Shown here one piece after another: positions 1-8,369 of a DNA stretch of 64,000 bases. Under the pieces are notes generated by a model. It did no database searches. It had not been told where the DNA came from and saw nothing but the letters and a program-made list of their open reading frames with translations. The position numbers were made by a program, and so were the translations under genes. The stretch is from Pseudacidobacterium ailaaui (GTDB lineage Bacteria; Acidobacteriota; Terriglobia; Terriglobales; Acidobacteriaceae). Each line of letters begins with the position of its first letter. The first letter of the stretch is position 1. Location of the stretch: the NCBI RefSeq assembly GCF_000688455.1, contig NZ_JIAL01000001.1, positions 1,457,001 to 1,521,000 on the forward strand, read 5' to 3'.

Positions 1-205
1 TGTCCGGCATCCGCAGGTCCATCAGCACCACGTCGGGCGGCTGCTGCTTCACTTCCTCAATGGCTTCTGCTGCCGATTCCGCTGCCCCGGTTACAGTAAT
101 CTTCTCCTCGCTGTCCAGCATCGTGCGCAGCCCCACCCTCACAACAGGATGGTCGTCCACAATCAGCACCCGGATGGCATCCGGTCCCTTTCGCTGCCTC
201 GCCAT
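1..205 (-). CDS. NarL/LuxR-type response regulator, N-terminal part (cut by window edge)
   Basis: The 68 visible residues form the start of a receiver domain. They show the acidic pocket in VLIVDDHPVVR and the phosphoacceptor Asp in VVLMDLRMPD, the pattern typical of NarL/FixJ regulators. The HTH part lies outside the window. The start was placed at the ATG giving MARQRKGP, because the other nearby ATG, 4 nt upstream, is in a different frame. In the family such proteins bind DNA after phosphorylation by a cognate histidine kinase; the partner kinase is not visible here. The gene is transcribed away from the S9 peptidase end, on the same strand and downstream of it. Confidence 0.85.
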   Translation of the reverse strand, partial: MARQRKGPDAIRVLIVDDHPVVRVGLRTMLDSEEKITVTGAAESAAEAIEEVKQQPPDVVLMDLRMPD

Positions 206-235
206 GCATGAGATTCTATCTCGCAGCAACCGCCC

Positions 236-2314
236 TCATCTTCCACCATACTGTTGCAGCCACTTCAGCTCTTCCCGCACCTTGATGTATCCGTGCCACG
301 GATTTTTGCTCAGCGAATGGCCCTCACCCGGAAATACCAAAAAGGCATGAGGAATCCCCAGCGCCTCCAGCGCCCGCTCCATCAGCACATCTTCCAGATA
401 GCTCACGCGGACGTCTGCATCCCCACCCACCAGATGTACAGGCGTCCTGACTTTGTTGAATTGAAACAAGGCCGCTTCTGACTGATAAAGGCCCGGGTCC
501 TCCCACGGTCGTCCGCCCAGATACCAGGCATCGTCAAAGGTCAAATCGTCGTTGCCCCAGTTGGCCGCATGTTCGACTGCGCCGGCCCCGGTCACAGCGG
601 CCCGGAAGCGCGTGGTCTGCGTAATCAGCCAGTTGGTCATGTAGCCGCCATAACTGTATCCGCCAATGGTCAGCCTCTCCGGATCGGCAATACCGTCCCG
701 TACCAGCGCGTCCACTCCCTCCAGAATGTCCTTGCCCGGCCGCGACACCAGGTGCGGCGCAATTCCCAGCATGAAGCGGTCCCCATATCCGCTCGATCCA
801 CGGTAGTTTGGGCGGAAGACCAGCCACCCGTTGGCCGCTGCCAGTGTCGCCCAGTCATACCAGTCTGCGCCAAAGCGGTTGCCGTCCGCGTCTGCCGGGC
901 CCCCATGAATCAGCGTCAGCATTGGCAGATGTTTTGCACCTTTCTTGCCCGGCGGATAAATCAGCACTCCCTCCACTGCGGTGCCATCCTCGGCCTTCCA
1001 CCGGTACACGCTCCATTCCACCTGCGCCCGCTGCTGAAAGACAGGATTGAAGGCCGTCACCGCCTTGGCCTGCTCTAAAGCATGGCTTCCTTCTGCAAGA
1101 AAAACCTGGGTCGGCTCCGTCACCGTCGAGTGCAGCACCACAAGCCGCTGCCCTTGCCTTGCGGCATCCAGCCCGGAGTAAGTGCCGGCCAAACCCGGCA
1201 CGGCCTCTGCCTTGTCTCCATCAATGGCGTACACCTGCTGTTCGGTGCCCAGTTGTCCCGTGGCCAGAAGCTGGCCATCTGCTGTGACCGTATAGCCTTC
1301 CCACGAGCCCTCAAAGCTGCTCCCCAGCCTTGCAATCTTTCCCGTACCGGGATCCAAAGCATAAAGCCGCCCCTGCACGTCCCGGTAGGGGCCCTCCACC
1401 GATCCACCCGCCGCGCGCACCAGAAAATACAGCCTCTTGCCCTCCGGAGACCAGCGCAGATTGCTCTCCAGCCCTTCATTGTGCGTCAGTTGCTGCACCG
1501 TCCCGCCCTGCATCTCCACCAGATACACCTCGGCTGCGTGCGGGTCTTCCATCCGGTGAGAGACGCTTTCCGTTTCAAACGCAATCTTCTCTCCATAAGG
1601 GGCAATCTCAGCAATGGCAAAATTGCTTCGCGCAATGACCTGCGCCGACGATGGCAGCGCCGACGCACCTTTCTCCTTCTTTTCATTCTCTGGCAATGAA
1701 ACCTTTGTTGCTGCGTCCTTGGCCGCGTCCAGCCGAAGGGCCAGCAGAACATCGCCGCGCTCCTGCTCGCGCCACCGCACGACGTCCTTCCACTCCTGTT
1801 TCTGCTCCTGCTCCTGCGCCTCAGTCAACGGCTGCTGGACCGCGAACAGGATCCTGCTCCCATCGGGAGACCAGGCAAAGGCATGGGTCTCCAATTTTTC
1901 CCGATACAGCGGAAAGGCCTCGCCACCATCGGCCGCAATCGCCCACACACGCTCGGTCTCGTCCTTGTCCTTGTCCTCCTCATCCTCTCCGGTCAGCGGT
2001 CGCGAAGAGACAAATGCCAGATACTTCCCGTCCGGAGACCACTCCGGCCGCGCATCCGCTCCGCCTTCGGTCAGCAGCGCCAAGGCCCCGGTGCTCTGCC
2101 TCCAAAGCCACAGCTCCTCGCGGTAGCGGTTGTGGCGCCAGTCTGGAGCGGATATGGCCACCACCACCGCCTGCCCATCCGGAGAAATCTTCGCCGCACG
2201 AATTTCCGTCGTGCTCAGAAATTCATCCAGGGAAATCAGGGGCCGCGTCTGCTGTGCGCCTGCCGCGATGGCAAGCGCGCAAATGGCCCAGAAAATGGAG
2301 ACAGCTTTGCGCAT
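236..2314 (-). CDS. Exported S9-family prolyl oligopeptidase-like peptidase
   Basis: This 692-residue protein has a Sec signal peptide (MRKAVSIFWAICALAIAAGA), a WD40-like beta-propeller with repeated SPDG motifs over roughly residues 30-420, and a C-terminal alpha/beta-hydrolase domain. The nucleophile is Ser554 in GGYSYGGYM. The Asp at about 634 (in DVRV) and His666 (GEGH) complete the expected triad. Length and order match acylaminoacyl-peptidase/DPP-type S9 enzymes, which cleave short peptides. With its signal peptide it probably acts in the periplasm on imported peptides. A GGAAG ribosome binding site precedes the ATG. The charged stretch rich in Glu and Lys around residues 105-200 is an insertion in the propeller. 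Exact substrate specificity cannot be read from the sequence. Confidence 0.9.
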   Translation of the reverse strand: MRKAVSIFWAICALAIAAGAQQTRPLISLDEFLSTTEIRAAKISPDGQAVVVAISAPDWRHNRYREELWLWRQSTGALALLTEGGADARPEWSPDGKYLAFVSSRPLTGEDEEDKDKDETERVWAIAADGGEAFPLYREKLETHAFAWSPDGSRILFAVQQPLTEAQEQEQKQEWKDVVRWREQERGDVLLALRLDAAKDAATKVSLPENEKKEKGASALPSSAQVIARSNFAIAEIAPYGEKIAFETESVSHRMEDPHAAEVYLVEMQGGTVQQLTHNEGLESNLRWSPEGKRLYFLVRAAGGSVEGPYRDVQGRLYALDPGTGKIARLGSSFEGSWEGYTVTADGQLLATGQLGTEQQVYAIDGDKAEAVPGLAGTYSGLDAARQGQRLVVLHSTVTEPTQVFLAEGSHALEQAKAVTAFNPVFQQRAQVEWSVYRWKAEDGTAVEGVLIYPPGKKGAKHLPMLTLIHGGPADADGNRFGADWYDWATLAAANGWLVFRPNYRGSSGYGDRFMLGIAPHLVSRPGKDILEGVDALVRDGIADPERLTIGGYSYGGYMTNWLITQTTRFRAAVTGAGAVEHAANWGNDDLTFDDAWYLGGRPWEDPGLYQSEAALFQFNKVRTPVHLVGGDADVRVSYLEDVLMERALEALGIPHAFLVFPGEGHSLSKNPWHGYIKVREELKWLQQYGGR

Positions 2315-2406
2315 GGGTCTTCCGCCTGTTCTGCCGATTTTCCACCACGAGAGGGCCGGACCCCTGCAGCGAAAAACCGCACTCGGGCCAGTCCGGCCAT
2401 GGTGAA

Positions 2407-2606
2407 TCAGAAATCATACCGCAGTGAGAACTGCATGCGCCGCCCAAAGGAAAGCAGCGAACTGGCCACCCCCAGATTGCCGCTGCTGAGCGTGCTGCCA
2501 ATCGATGCCGGATCAAAGCGCACCGTGTTGGTGACGTTGTATACCTCCCAGGCAAAGCGGAGGGTCCCGTACTCCTTCAGTCCCCAGCTCTTCCTCAGCC
2601 CTCAGG
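2407..2606 (-). pseudogene. Remnant of the C-terminus of an Oar-like TonB-dependent receptor
   Basis: The minus strand here reads in one frame as about 65 residues: a stretch beginning RKSWGLKEYGTLRFAWEVYN, then VTNTVRFDP, and ending GRRMQFSLRYDF followed by TGA. This is the characteristic last beta-strands of the large carboxypeptidase-regulatory TonB receptors of Acidobacteria, including the terminal aromatic residue. An in-frame TGA lies just upstream of the match and there is no start codon or room for the missing 1000 or so residues, because the RidA gene begins 45 bp away. It is best read as the tail left after deletion of a receptor gene. The intact receptor at 4.8-8.0 kb has a different C-terminal sequence, so this is not a simple recent duplicate of it. 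Confidence 0.7.
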
Positions 2607-2650
2607 GTCCCGGCTGGAGAGGCCTCCCTCTTTCTCCTGGCTGGGTCCTG

Positions 2651-3121
2651 CTACTTCGGTTTGACCGCAATCACCTCAATCTCCACCAGCGCCGCGGGTG
2701 CGGCCAGCGCTGCCACCTGCATGGCGCTGCGGGCCGGTTTGTTGGGCTGGTCTTTTGTTCCGAAAAACTGCGAATACCCCTCCATGAATCCGGCAAAGTC
2801 CATCTTGCCGCCTTTGCCCGCATCTCCCGTCAGATACACGTGCATCATCACCACATCGCCCAGCGTGAGCTTCTGCGCCTCCAGCGCCTTCTGGATCTGC
2901 TGGAGAACATGGATGGTCTGCGTCTTCGTGTCCCCCGCTTCGCCATGCATCACGGAAGAATCAATCATGCCGCTCAGATACAGTGTGTCTCCTGCCGACA
3001 CTCCCTGTGAGATGGGAAAGTTCGAGTTCGGCAACGGGATGCGCGTGGTCTGCGCCTTCGCTCCTGCGCTGCACAAGATTGTCATCATCCCCGCCGCAAA
3101 CATGGCCCTCTTAAGCTGCAC
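2651..3121 (-). CDS. Exported RidA-family (YjgF/UK114) imine deaminase
   Basis: The mature part is a full RidA fold: SQGVSAGDTLYLSGM near the N-terminus, the conserved aromatic-rich GFMEGYSQFFG, and a C-terminal PARSAMQVAALAAPAALVEIE segment carrying the Arg that binds the carboxylate in RidA enzymes. RidA proteins hydrolyse reactive enamine/imine intermediates to keto acids and ammonia. Most are cytosolic; this one has a signal peptide. I chose the GTG start (156 residues) over the ATG 18 nt downstream because a GGGAGGGA site lies at the right distance and because it adds the Lys-Arg n-region to the signal peptide. It overlaps the end of the upstream amine oxidase gene by 11 nt, so the two are translationally coupled. 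Confidence 0.85.
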   Translation of the reverse strand: MQLKRAMFAAGMMTILCSAGAKAQTTRIPLPNSNFPISQGVSAGDTLYLSGMIDSSVMHGEAGDTKTQTIHVLQQIQKALEAQKLTLGDVVMMHVYLTGDAGKGGKMDFAGFMEGYSQFFGTKDQPNKPARSAMQVAALAAPAALVEIEVIAVKPK

Positions 3122-4682
3122 TCTCAGTCCCTCCCTTTTGCATCGCTGCACCAATCTGATGGATGGTCCGATAGGCGGAAAGCGCCGCACCCTCCTGCCA
3201 TCCGATGAGTCTGCTCGTGTGGTCGCCGGCAAAGTACACCCGTCGGTCCGGAAGAATGATCCGCTGATAGATCTTCTCGTACTCCTCGTCCCGCCCGTGG
3301 ATCCACGAACCATAGTTGTACGGAATCTCTCCCCAGTTCACATACACCGGGTTTTTCAGTTCCCGCGAATGCCCCGGATGCAGCTTCTCGATCGCTGCGC
3401 GCGAGGCCTCCAGCTTGGCCTGCATATTGGGCAACTTCCCAAACGGGGTCCCGTTCTCTATCGAATATCCGCCGATGATGATCCCCGTCTGCGAGAAGAA
3501 AGACGCGCTCGGATACCACACCACATCCACCGTCTGCTGCAAGTACGACAGGCCCCCATAGATGCTGTACTCCTGCTCCCAGAACCTCCGCGATTCCCAC
3601 GCAATCTTGTAGCCCGAATCGTAGCTCACGCCTTCCAGCAGCGCCTTGATCTCCGGCGAAAAGTCTGCGTCCAGGTGCTTCACCACACTGAGGGGCATCG
3701 CGCAGATGCAATAGTCTCCCGTCACCGTTTCCATCTGCCCGGTCTTGGTATCGCGATACGTGACCGTGACCCCGCCCGACGATTGACGGATCCGTTTGAC
3801 CTCCGCCCCGTACCGGACCACCTCTCCCAGCTTCTTCTCAAAGGCGGCAGGAATGCGGTCCATGCCCCCGATGGGCTGGAACATCGTTGCCTGCCAGTCA
3901 ATCTGGTCTTCCACCAGCAGCCCGCGCCACAGGTCTGCATCGAGCAGCGCATGCATCGGCAGCGGGTCCTTTGGCTGCGGCTTTTCCGGCCCGGCCCCGG
4001 GATACACCTTGTATCCGGAGCGCAGCGACCCCCGGTAAACAAACTCCGGGTCCAGGTCGCCGTACTCGCGCAAGAACGCCATCATGCGCTCTTTGTCTTC
4101 GGCCGTCATCTCTTCATCAAGGGCGCCCTTTTTCAGGCTTTTCGCCAGCAGCTCGGCAACATGGCCGCGCGTATCATTCACCATCTGCCGCTGCTCGACC
4201 GCAGCGCCGCCATTCATCCGGTCAGACTGCAACAGCGTGCCCCGCGCCGTGTTTACCTCGACCTCCAGCGGAACGCCCAGCTCGCGGCAATATCCCAGCA
4301 TGGTGGTGTGGATGGAAGGCAGACGCGCCGGGCCGGCATTGAAATAGTGGCCCTCCTCAAATTCGCACAGCTGCTCGGTGCCGTCTGCAAAACTCACCTT
4401 TGTCCCGCGGCGAATGCTCCAGTTCCTTCCCCCGACACGCTGCCGTGCTTCGAGCACCGTACAACGGTATCCCGCCTTGCCCAGCTCATAAGCGGAAACC
4501 AGGCCCGCAATGCCGCCGCCCAGGATCACCACCTTCGTACCCTTGCCGGCAACAGGCTGCAGCTTCTGCGCCTCAGCACCCGGCACCGGCAGCAGTCCCA
4601 GCTGCTGCATCACCAAAAAGGCAGCGCCGTATCCGCCGGCCTGCCCCACTCGCATCAGAAAGTCGCGTCGCGTCAGTCCCAT
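3111..4682 (-). CDS. Tat-exported flavin monoamine oxidase / L-amino-acid oxidase family
   Basis: The 523-residue protein opens with a twin-arginine signal (LTRRDFLMR then a hydrophobic stretch). The FAD-binding motif VVILGGGIAGLVSAYEL follows at about residue 50, then the second FAD motif EARQRVGGRNWS, and the C-terminal FAD motif VYFAGDHTSRLIGWQEGA. This is the flavin-containing amine oxidase fold (PF01593), of normal length. These enzymes oxidise amines or amino acids to imines with release of hydrogen peroxide. The Tat signal implies it is folded with FAD before export. A GGAG site precedes the ATG. The exported RidA protein encoded immediately downstream would hydrolyse the imine product, which argues for an amino acid as substrate; that part is inference. 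Confidence 0.88.
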   Translation of the reverse strand: MGLTRRDFLMRVGQAGGYGAAFLVMQQLGLLPVPGAEAQKLQPVAGKGTKVVILGGGIAGLVSAYELGKAGYRCTVLEARQRVGGRNWSIRRGTKVSFADGTEQLCEFEEGHYFNAGPARLPSIHTTMLGYCRELGVPLEVEVNTARGTLLQSDRMNGGAAVEQRQMVNDTRGHVAELLAKSLKKGALDEEMTAEDKERMMAFLREYGDLDPEFVYRGSLRSGYKVYPGAGPEKPQPKDPLPMHALLDADLWRGLLVEDQIDWQATMFQPIGGMDRIPAAFEKKLGEVVRYGAEVKRIRQSSGGVTVTYRDTKTGQMETVTGDYCICAMPLSVVKHLDADFSPEIKALLEGVSYDSGYKIAWESRRFWEQEYSIYGGLSYLQQTVDVVWYPSASFFSQTGIIIGGYSIENGTPFGKLPNMQAKLEASRAAIEKLHPGHSRELKNPVYVNWGEIPYNYGSWIHGRDEEYEKIYQRIILPDRRVYFAGDHTSRLIGWQEGAALSAYRTIHQIGAAMQKGGTESAA

Positions 4683-4762
4683 ATCAACTCCGTCTCTTGT
4701 TCAGCAGAAAGGGCGCCCCACCACTGCGGGCGTCCCTTCTGAAATCAGCCTGAGAGCGGCCC

Positions 4763-7700
4763 TCAGAAAATGATCTTCAGGCCCAGTTGTGTGTTGAATG
4801 GCTCACCTGCGCCTATGCCAGGAGCTCCGTTGTAGTCGCCAATCGTGTCATACAGAAGCCCCAGCTTCGACCCCACCGTGTTGATGGGAGGCGCAAAGTT
4901 GCTCTTGTTCAGCAGATTGAACATCTCCACGCGGAACTGCGTGTTCACGCGCTCGCCAATCGCCGTGTTCTTGAAGAAGGAAAGGTCCCACGATCCGTAT
5001 CCCGGACCGTAATACTGGTTCCGTCGCGAGTCCCCAAAGGTATACTGGGCCGGGTCTGCAAACGCCGCCGGATTCAGCCACCGCTGCGTCGTGCTCGAAT
5101 TGTGATGGATGCCCTGGTAGGGATTGCCCACCACATTGGCCCGCTGCACTCCCTCGTTGGTCCCGGTAGTATCACTCGATGACATCACGCTGAACGGTTG
5201 CCCGCCATGCAGAGACAGCAGCGAATTGGCCTGCCATCCCGATGTGAGCGCCTTCAGATGACTCGATCCCGGGATCTCATAGGAGAAGAACCCCACAAAC
5301 GTATTCCGCGTATCGAAATCGCTGTTTCCGTAATCACCCTTGAAGTGATGGCTGTCCTGCGGCAGCGCACCACGGTAGGCCGTCACGATGTCCAGATTGT
5401 GGCTCCAGGTGTACATCAGGTTGGTGGTAAGCCCGTGCCAGCTCTGTGTCCGCAGCGTGGCCTGCAACGCGTTGTAATTTGAGGTCCCAATGCTCTCAAT
5501 CTGGTTAATCGGATTGGTCCCCACCAGCGGATTGGCGCTCACCGAGCTTTGCACAAAGGTCGAGTACACTCCCGGAGTCACGCCCAACCCCGGGTCCACA
5601 AAGCTCTGGTTGATGTCCAGCAGGCTCAGCAAACGGCGGCCTTCGCTGCCTACATAGCCAATCTGCGCCACCATCTTGCTGCCCAGGCTCTGCTCCAGTT
5701 GCAGGTTGAAGTTCATGTTGTAGGCATTACGGAAGTTCTTGTCCACGGAGAACAGCGCGCACGGGCAGTCCGCATTGCTGCTGGTCGGAAACACTGGCAC
5801 GCCGCTCTGGATCGGATGACTGCTCCCAATGTTCAAAGGCTGCACCGTCAGCACCGGACTCGGCCCGCTCGGATTTCCTTCCACGCCGTTCGGCGCCCCA
5901 TTCCCCGGACGGTTGTCCAGAAACGGGTTCAGGTTGGGTGTATCAAAGTAAAAGCCAAACCCGCCGCGCACCACCGTGCTGTTCATCGCCTGGTAGGCAA
6001 ACCCCAGGCGCGGGCTGAAGTTCAGCCAGCTTCTGTCATAGAGTGAGCTGATCTGCTGCCCCTGGAACACGATGCCGCCCAGTGATGGCCGAAAAACTGA
6101 GAGGTTTTTGTAGTCGTTGTGCAGCGGCCCTTCATAGTCATACCGGACGCCATAGTTAAAGGAAAATTTCGGTGTGATCTGCCATGCGTCCTGCGCAAAC
6201 ACATCAAAGGTGTTCACAAAAACCTGCCGGTCCGGGTTCCCAATGGCGATCGAAGACGCGGTGGGCGAGACATATCCCGCCATGAAATCGGCCAGCGGCA
6301 GCAGGTTTGTGTCTCCGCCGTAGGCAGCAAGGTCCGCGCTCGTCCACGGCCCCTGCGCTCCGTCGAAAGACAGCGCCCCCAGCGCGTGGCGGTGATAAAA
6401 CTCATCTAACTGCGCCTGCCGGTACTCACCCCCGAACTTGAACTGGTGTTTTCCCACCGTCCAGGAAAGATCGTCCGTCAGGTGCCCGGTAATGTCGTTG
6501 CGTCCCTCCGGAGGCGTCATGCCTACGGGATCAAACTCTCCATTCAGCCCGATATTGATGTTGGGCGACCCGCTGAAAGGCGCTCCCGTCACCAGTCCCA
6601 GCGTGGCCGGTTCAAAGTCCGTTTCAAAATCATGGAAGACCTGGTTGAAGTAGTTCACCCCGGCCAGCACCTGGTTGGTCACGGCCGGCGTAAAGACATG
6701 GTTGTAGACCAGCGCATAATTCTGCACGTGGATCGGGGCCACTTCATAGTAAGGCTTCAGTACGGAACCGACCGGGGCCACCTGGTTGCCCTGTCCGCCA
6801 AACCAGTGCGCGGAAAGGCTGTTGCTCTCGTTGATCGTGTAGTCCAGCTTGATCAGCCCGTTGTAACTGTATCCATATTCCGGGTCCACGCTGGTGTAGT
6901 TGTTGCTTGTTGCCGGTCCATTCAGCGCATAGCTTGGCCACAGCCCTTTGGCGGAGCCGGTGCCGTTGATCAATGCCAGCGCCACCGGATTGACCGCAAT
7001 CCCATGGTTGGCAAGGATCGCCTCGGCCTCCTGCTGATAAGCATGGGACGGCTCCGTCGCCTGTGCGGGAACGCCGATGACAAAGCGCTGCTTTTCAAAG
7101 GTCGTAAACCAGAAGAACTTGTCCTTGATAAAGGGGCCGCCTGCAGAAAACCCGAAGTTGTAATTGCGCACCTCCTGCTTGGTCGCCGTAAACGGGTTCT
7201 TCGCGCCCAGCGCCTCATTACGGTTGAAGTAATAGGCCGAGCCGTGCAGCCCGTTGGTCCCCGAGCGCAGGCTCAGATTGATCGTGCCGCCCGGGTTTCT
7301 GCCCGTTTCTGGCGGCGCCTGCGTCTGTGCAGAGAACTGCTCTACCGCATCAATCGGAAGCACAATGCCGGCAATCCCCGAGACGCCGCCCTGGTTCACC
7401 GCCGGTATGTTGTGCCAGAGGTCGTTGTTATCAATGCCGTCAATCTGCCAGTTCATCTGGTTGGCGCGCGTGCCATTCAGCGATCCATATCCGCCGCCCA
7501 CATATCCGGCAAAGCCCGGCGTCAGTCCGATGAGCTGCGTGAAGTCGCGGCCATTCAGCGGAATGTCCTGCACCGCTTTCCCCTGTAAGACCGTCGTCTG
7601 TGTCGTGGACGTCGTGTCCAGCGTCAGCGCCGCCGCTGAGACCTCCACCGTTGTGGCCTGCGATGCCACCGTCAGCTTCATGGGCAGCGTGTAGAGGGTG

Positions 7701-8008
7701 CCCGCCGTCACCATCACCTTGCCCACCTTCAGCGTTTCAAATCCGCTGGCCGAGGCCGTCACCGTATAGCTGCCCAGCGGAAGGTCCTGAAAAACAAACT
7801 CGCCCGCGCTGGAACTGACCGTCGCATGGGAGACCTGGGTATCATCGGCCGTGGCCGTCACCTGCGCTCCGGCAATCGCAGCACCCGCCTGGTCGGTCAC
7901 CACTCCGTTGATGCCTCCACGGAAGGTCTGCCCTCCTGCCGGATACCGCCAGAGGAACAGACCCGCAAACAAAATTGCCAGGAAATACAAACGTCTGGAA
8001 AAATCCAT
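4763..8008 (-). CDS. Oar-like TonB-dependent receptor with carboxypeptidase-regulatory domain
   Basis: This 1081-residue outer-membrane protein has a signal peptide, a carboxypeptidase-D regulatory-like domain at about residues 30-110 (GVVTDQAGAAIAGAQV ... YTVTASASGFE), a plug domain with IPLNGRDFTQLIGLTPG and WQIDGIDNND, and a long beta-barrel ending LGLKIIF. This architecture is the Oar/cna-B receptor type that is heavily expanded in Acidobacteria and is linked to uptake of large carbohydrate or peptide ligands. The ATG 8 nt after GGAGG was chosen over an upstream TTG. It lies downstream of nothing on its strand, so it is probably its own unit, possibly reading on into the amine oxidase and RidA genes 80 bp further. 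The ligand cannot be inferred. Confidence 0.93.
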   Translation of the reverse strand: MDFSRRLYFLAILFAGLFLWRYPAGGQTFRGGINGVVTDQAGAAIAGAQVTATADDTQVSHATVSSSAGEFVFQDLPLGSYTVTASASGFETLKVGKVMVTAGTLYTLPMKLTVASQATTVEVSAAALTLDTTSTTQTTVLQGKAVQDIPLNGRDFTQLIGLTPGFAGYVGGGYGSLNGTRANQMNWQIDGIDNNDLWHNIPAVNQGGVSGIAGIVLPIDAVEQFSAQTQAPPETGRNPGGTINLSLRSGTNGLHGSAYYFNRNEALGAKNPFTATKQEVRNYNFGFSAGGPFIKDKFFWFTTFEKQRFVIGVPAQATEPSHAYQQEAEAILANHGIAVNPVALALINGTGSAKGLWPSYALNGPATSNNYTSVDPEYGYSYNGLIKLDYTINESNSLSAHWFGGQGNQVAPVGSVLKPYYEVAPIHVQNYALVYNHVFTPAVTNQVLAGVNYFNQVFHDFETDFEPATLGLVTGAPFSGSPNINIGLNGEFDPVGMTPPEGRNDITGHLTDDLSWTVGKHQFKFGGEYRQAQLDEFYHRHALGALSFDGAQGPWTSADLAAYGGDTNLLPLADFMAGYVSPTASSIAIGNPDRQVFVNTFDVFAQDAWQITPKFSFNYGVRYDYEGPLHNDYKNLSVFRPSLGGIVFQGQQISSLYDRSWLNFSPRLGFAYQAMNSTVVRGGFGFYFDTPNLNPFLDNRPGNGAPNGVEGNPSGPSPVLTVQPLNIGSSHPIQSGVPVFPTSSNADCPCALFSVDKNFRNAYNMNFNLQLEQSLGSKMVAQIGYVGSEGRRLLSLLDINQSFVDPGLGVTPGVYSTFVQSSVSANPLVGTNPINQIESIGTSNYNALQATLRTQSWHGLTTNLMYTWSHNLDIVTAYRGALPQDSHHFKGDYGNSDFDTRNTFVGFFSYEIPGSSHLKALTSGWQANSLLSLHGGQPFSVMSSSDTTGTNEGVQRANVVGNPYQGIHHNSSTTQRWLNPAAFADPAQYTFGDSRRNQYYGPGYGSWDLSFFKNTAIGERVNTQFRVEMFNLLNKSNFAPPINTVGSKLGLLYDTIGDYNGAPGIGAGEPFNTQLGLKIIF

Positions 8009-8369
8009 GCCCACCACCTCCAAAAGGGATGAAAGGTTTCAGTCTTTTTTCTGGAAGATCTACAGCTCAGCGGAAGAACGACAAGCGCGGCCGCTCCCAG
8101 GGAAATGCTTCCTTGGGATGACGCGCTGCATGAAACACCTGTGTGAGTTTCATACTTCCCACTTTGTGTGGACAGATTGGTTGTTTCAACAGAAAAACTG
8201 GCGCTATCGATAAAACAGCGGCACTGCCATAAAGAAAGCTAATCAAGGAAGCGGCGTTTCCCGACCGCACGCGCACCCAGCAGACCGCATACAAACCGCT
8301 CTTCTGTTTGCTTTTAAAGAAACCTGCCGGAGATGCCGATAACTCCGGCTTTTGAGGAGAGATAAATTT
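8009..8369. other. Gene-free stretch upstream of the TonB receptor
   Basis: About 360 bp lie between the receptor start and the 3' end of the glycosyltransferase. The open frames here have no family resemblance and no convincing ribosome binding site. The receptor promoter should be here, on the minus strand, but no clear -35/-10 pair stands out. A TTGAAA word followed by an A/C-rich spacer at about 8175-8195 is the best candidate and is weak. Confidence 0.4.
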
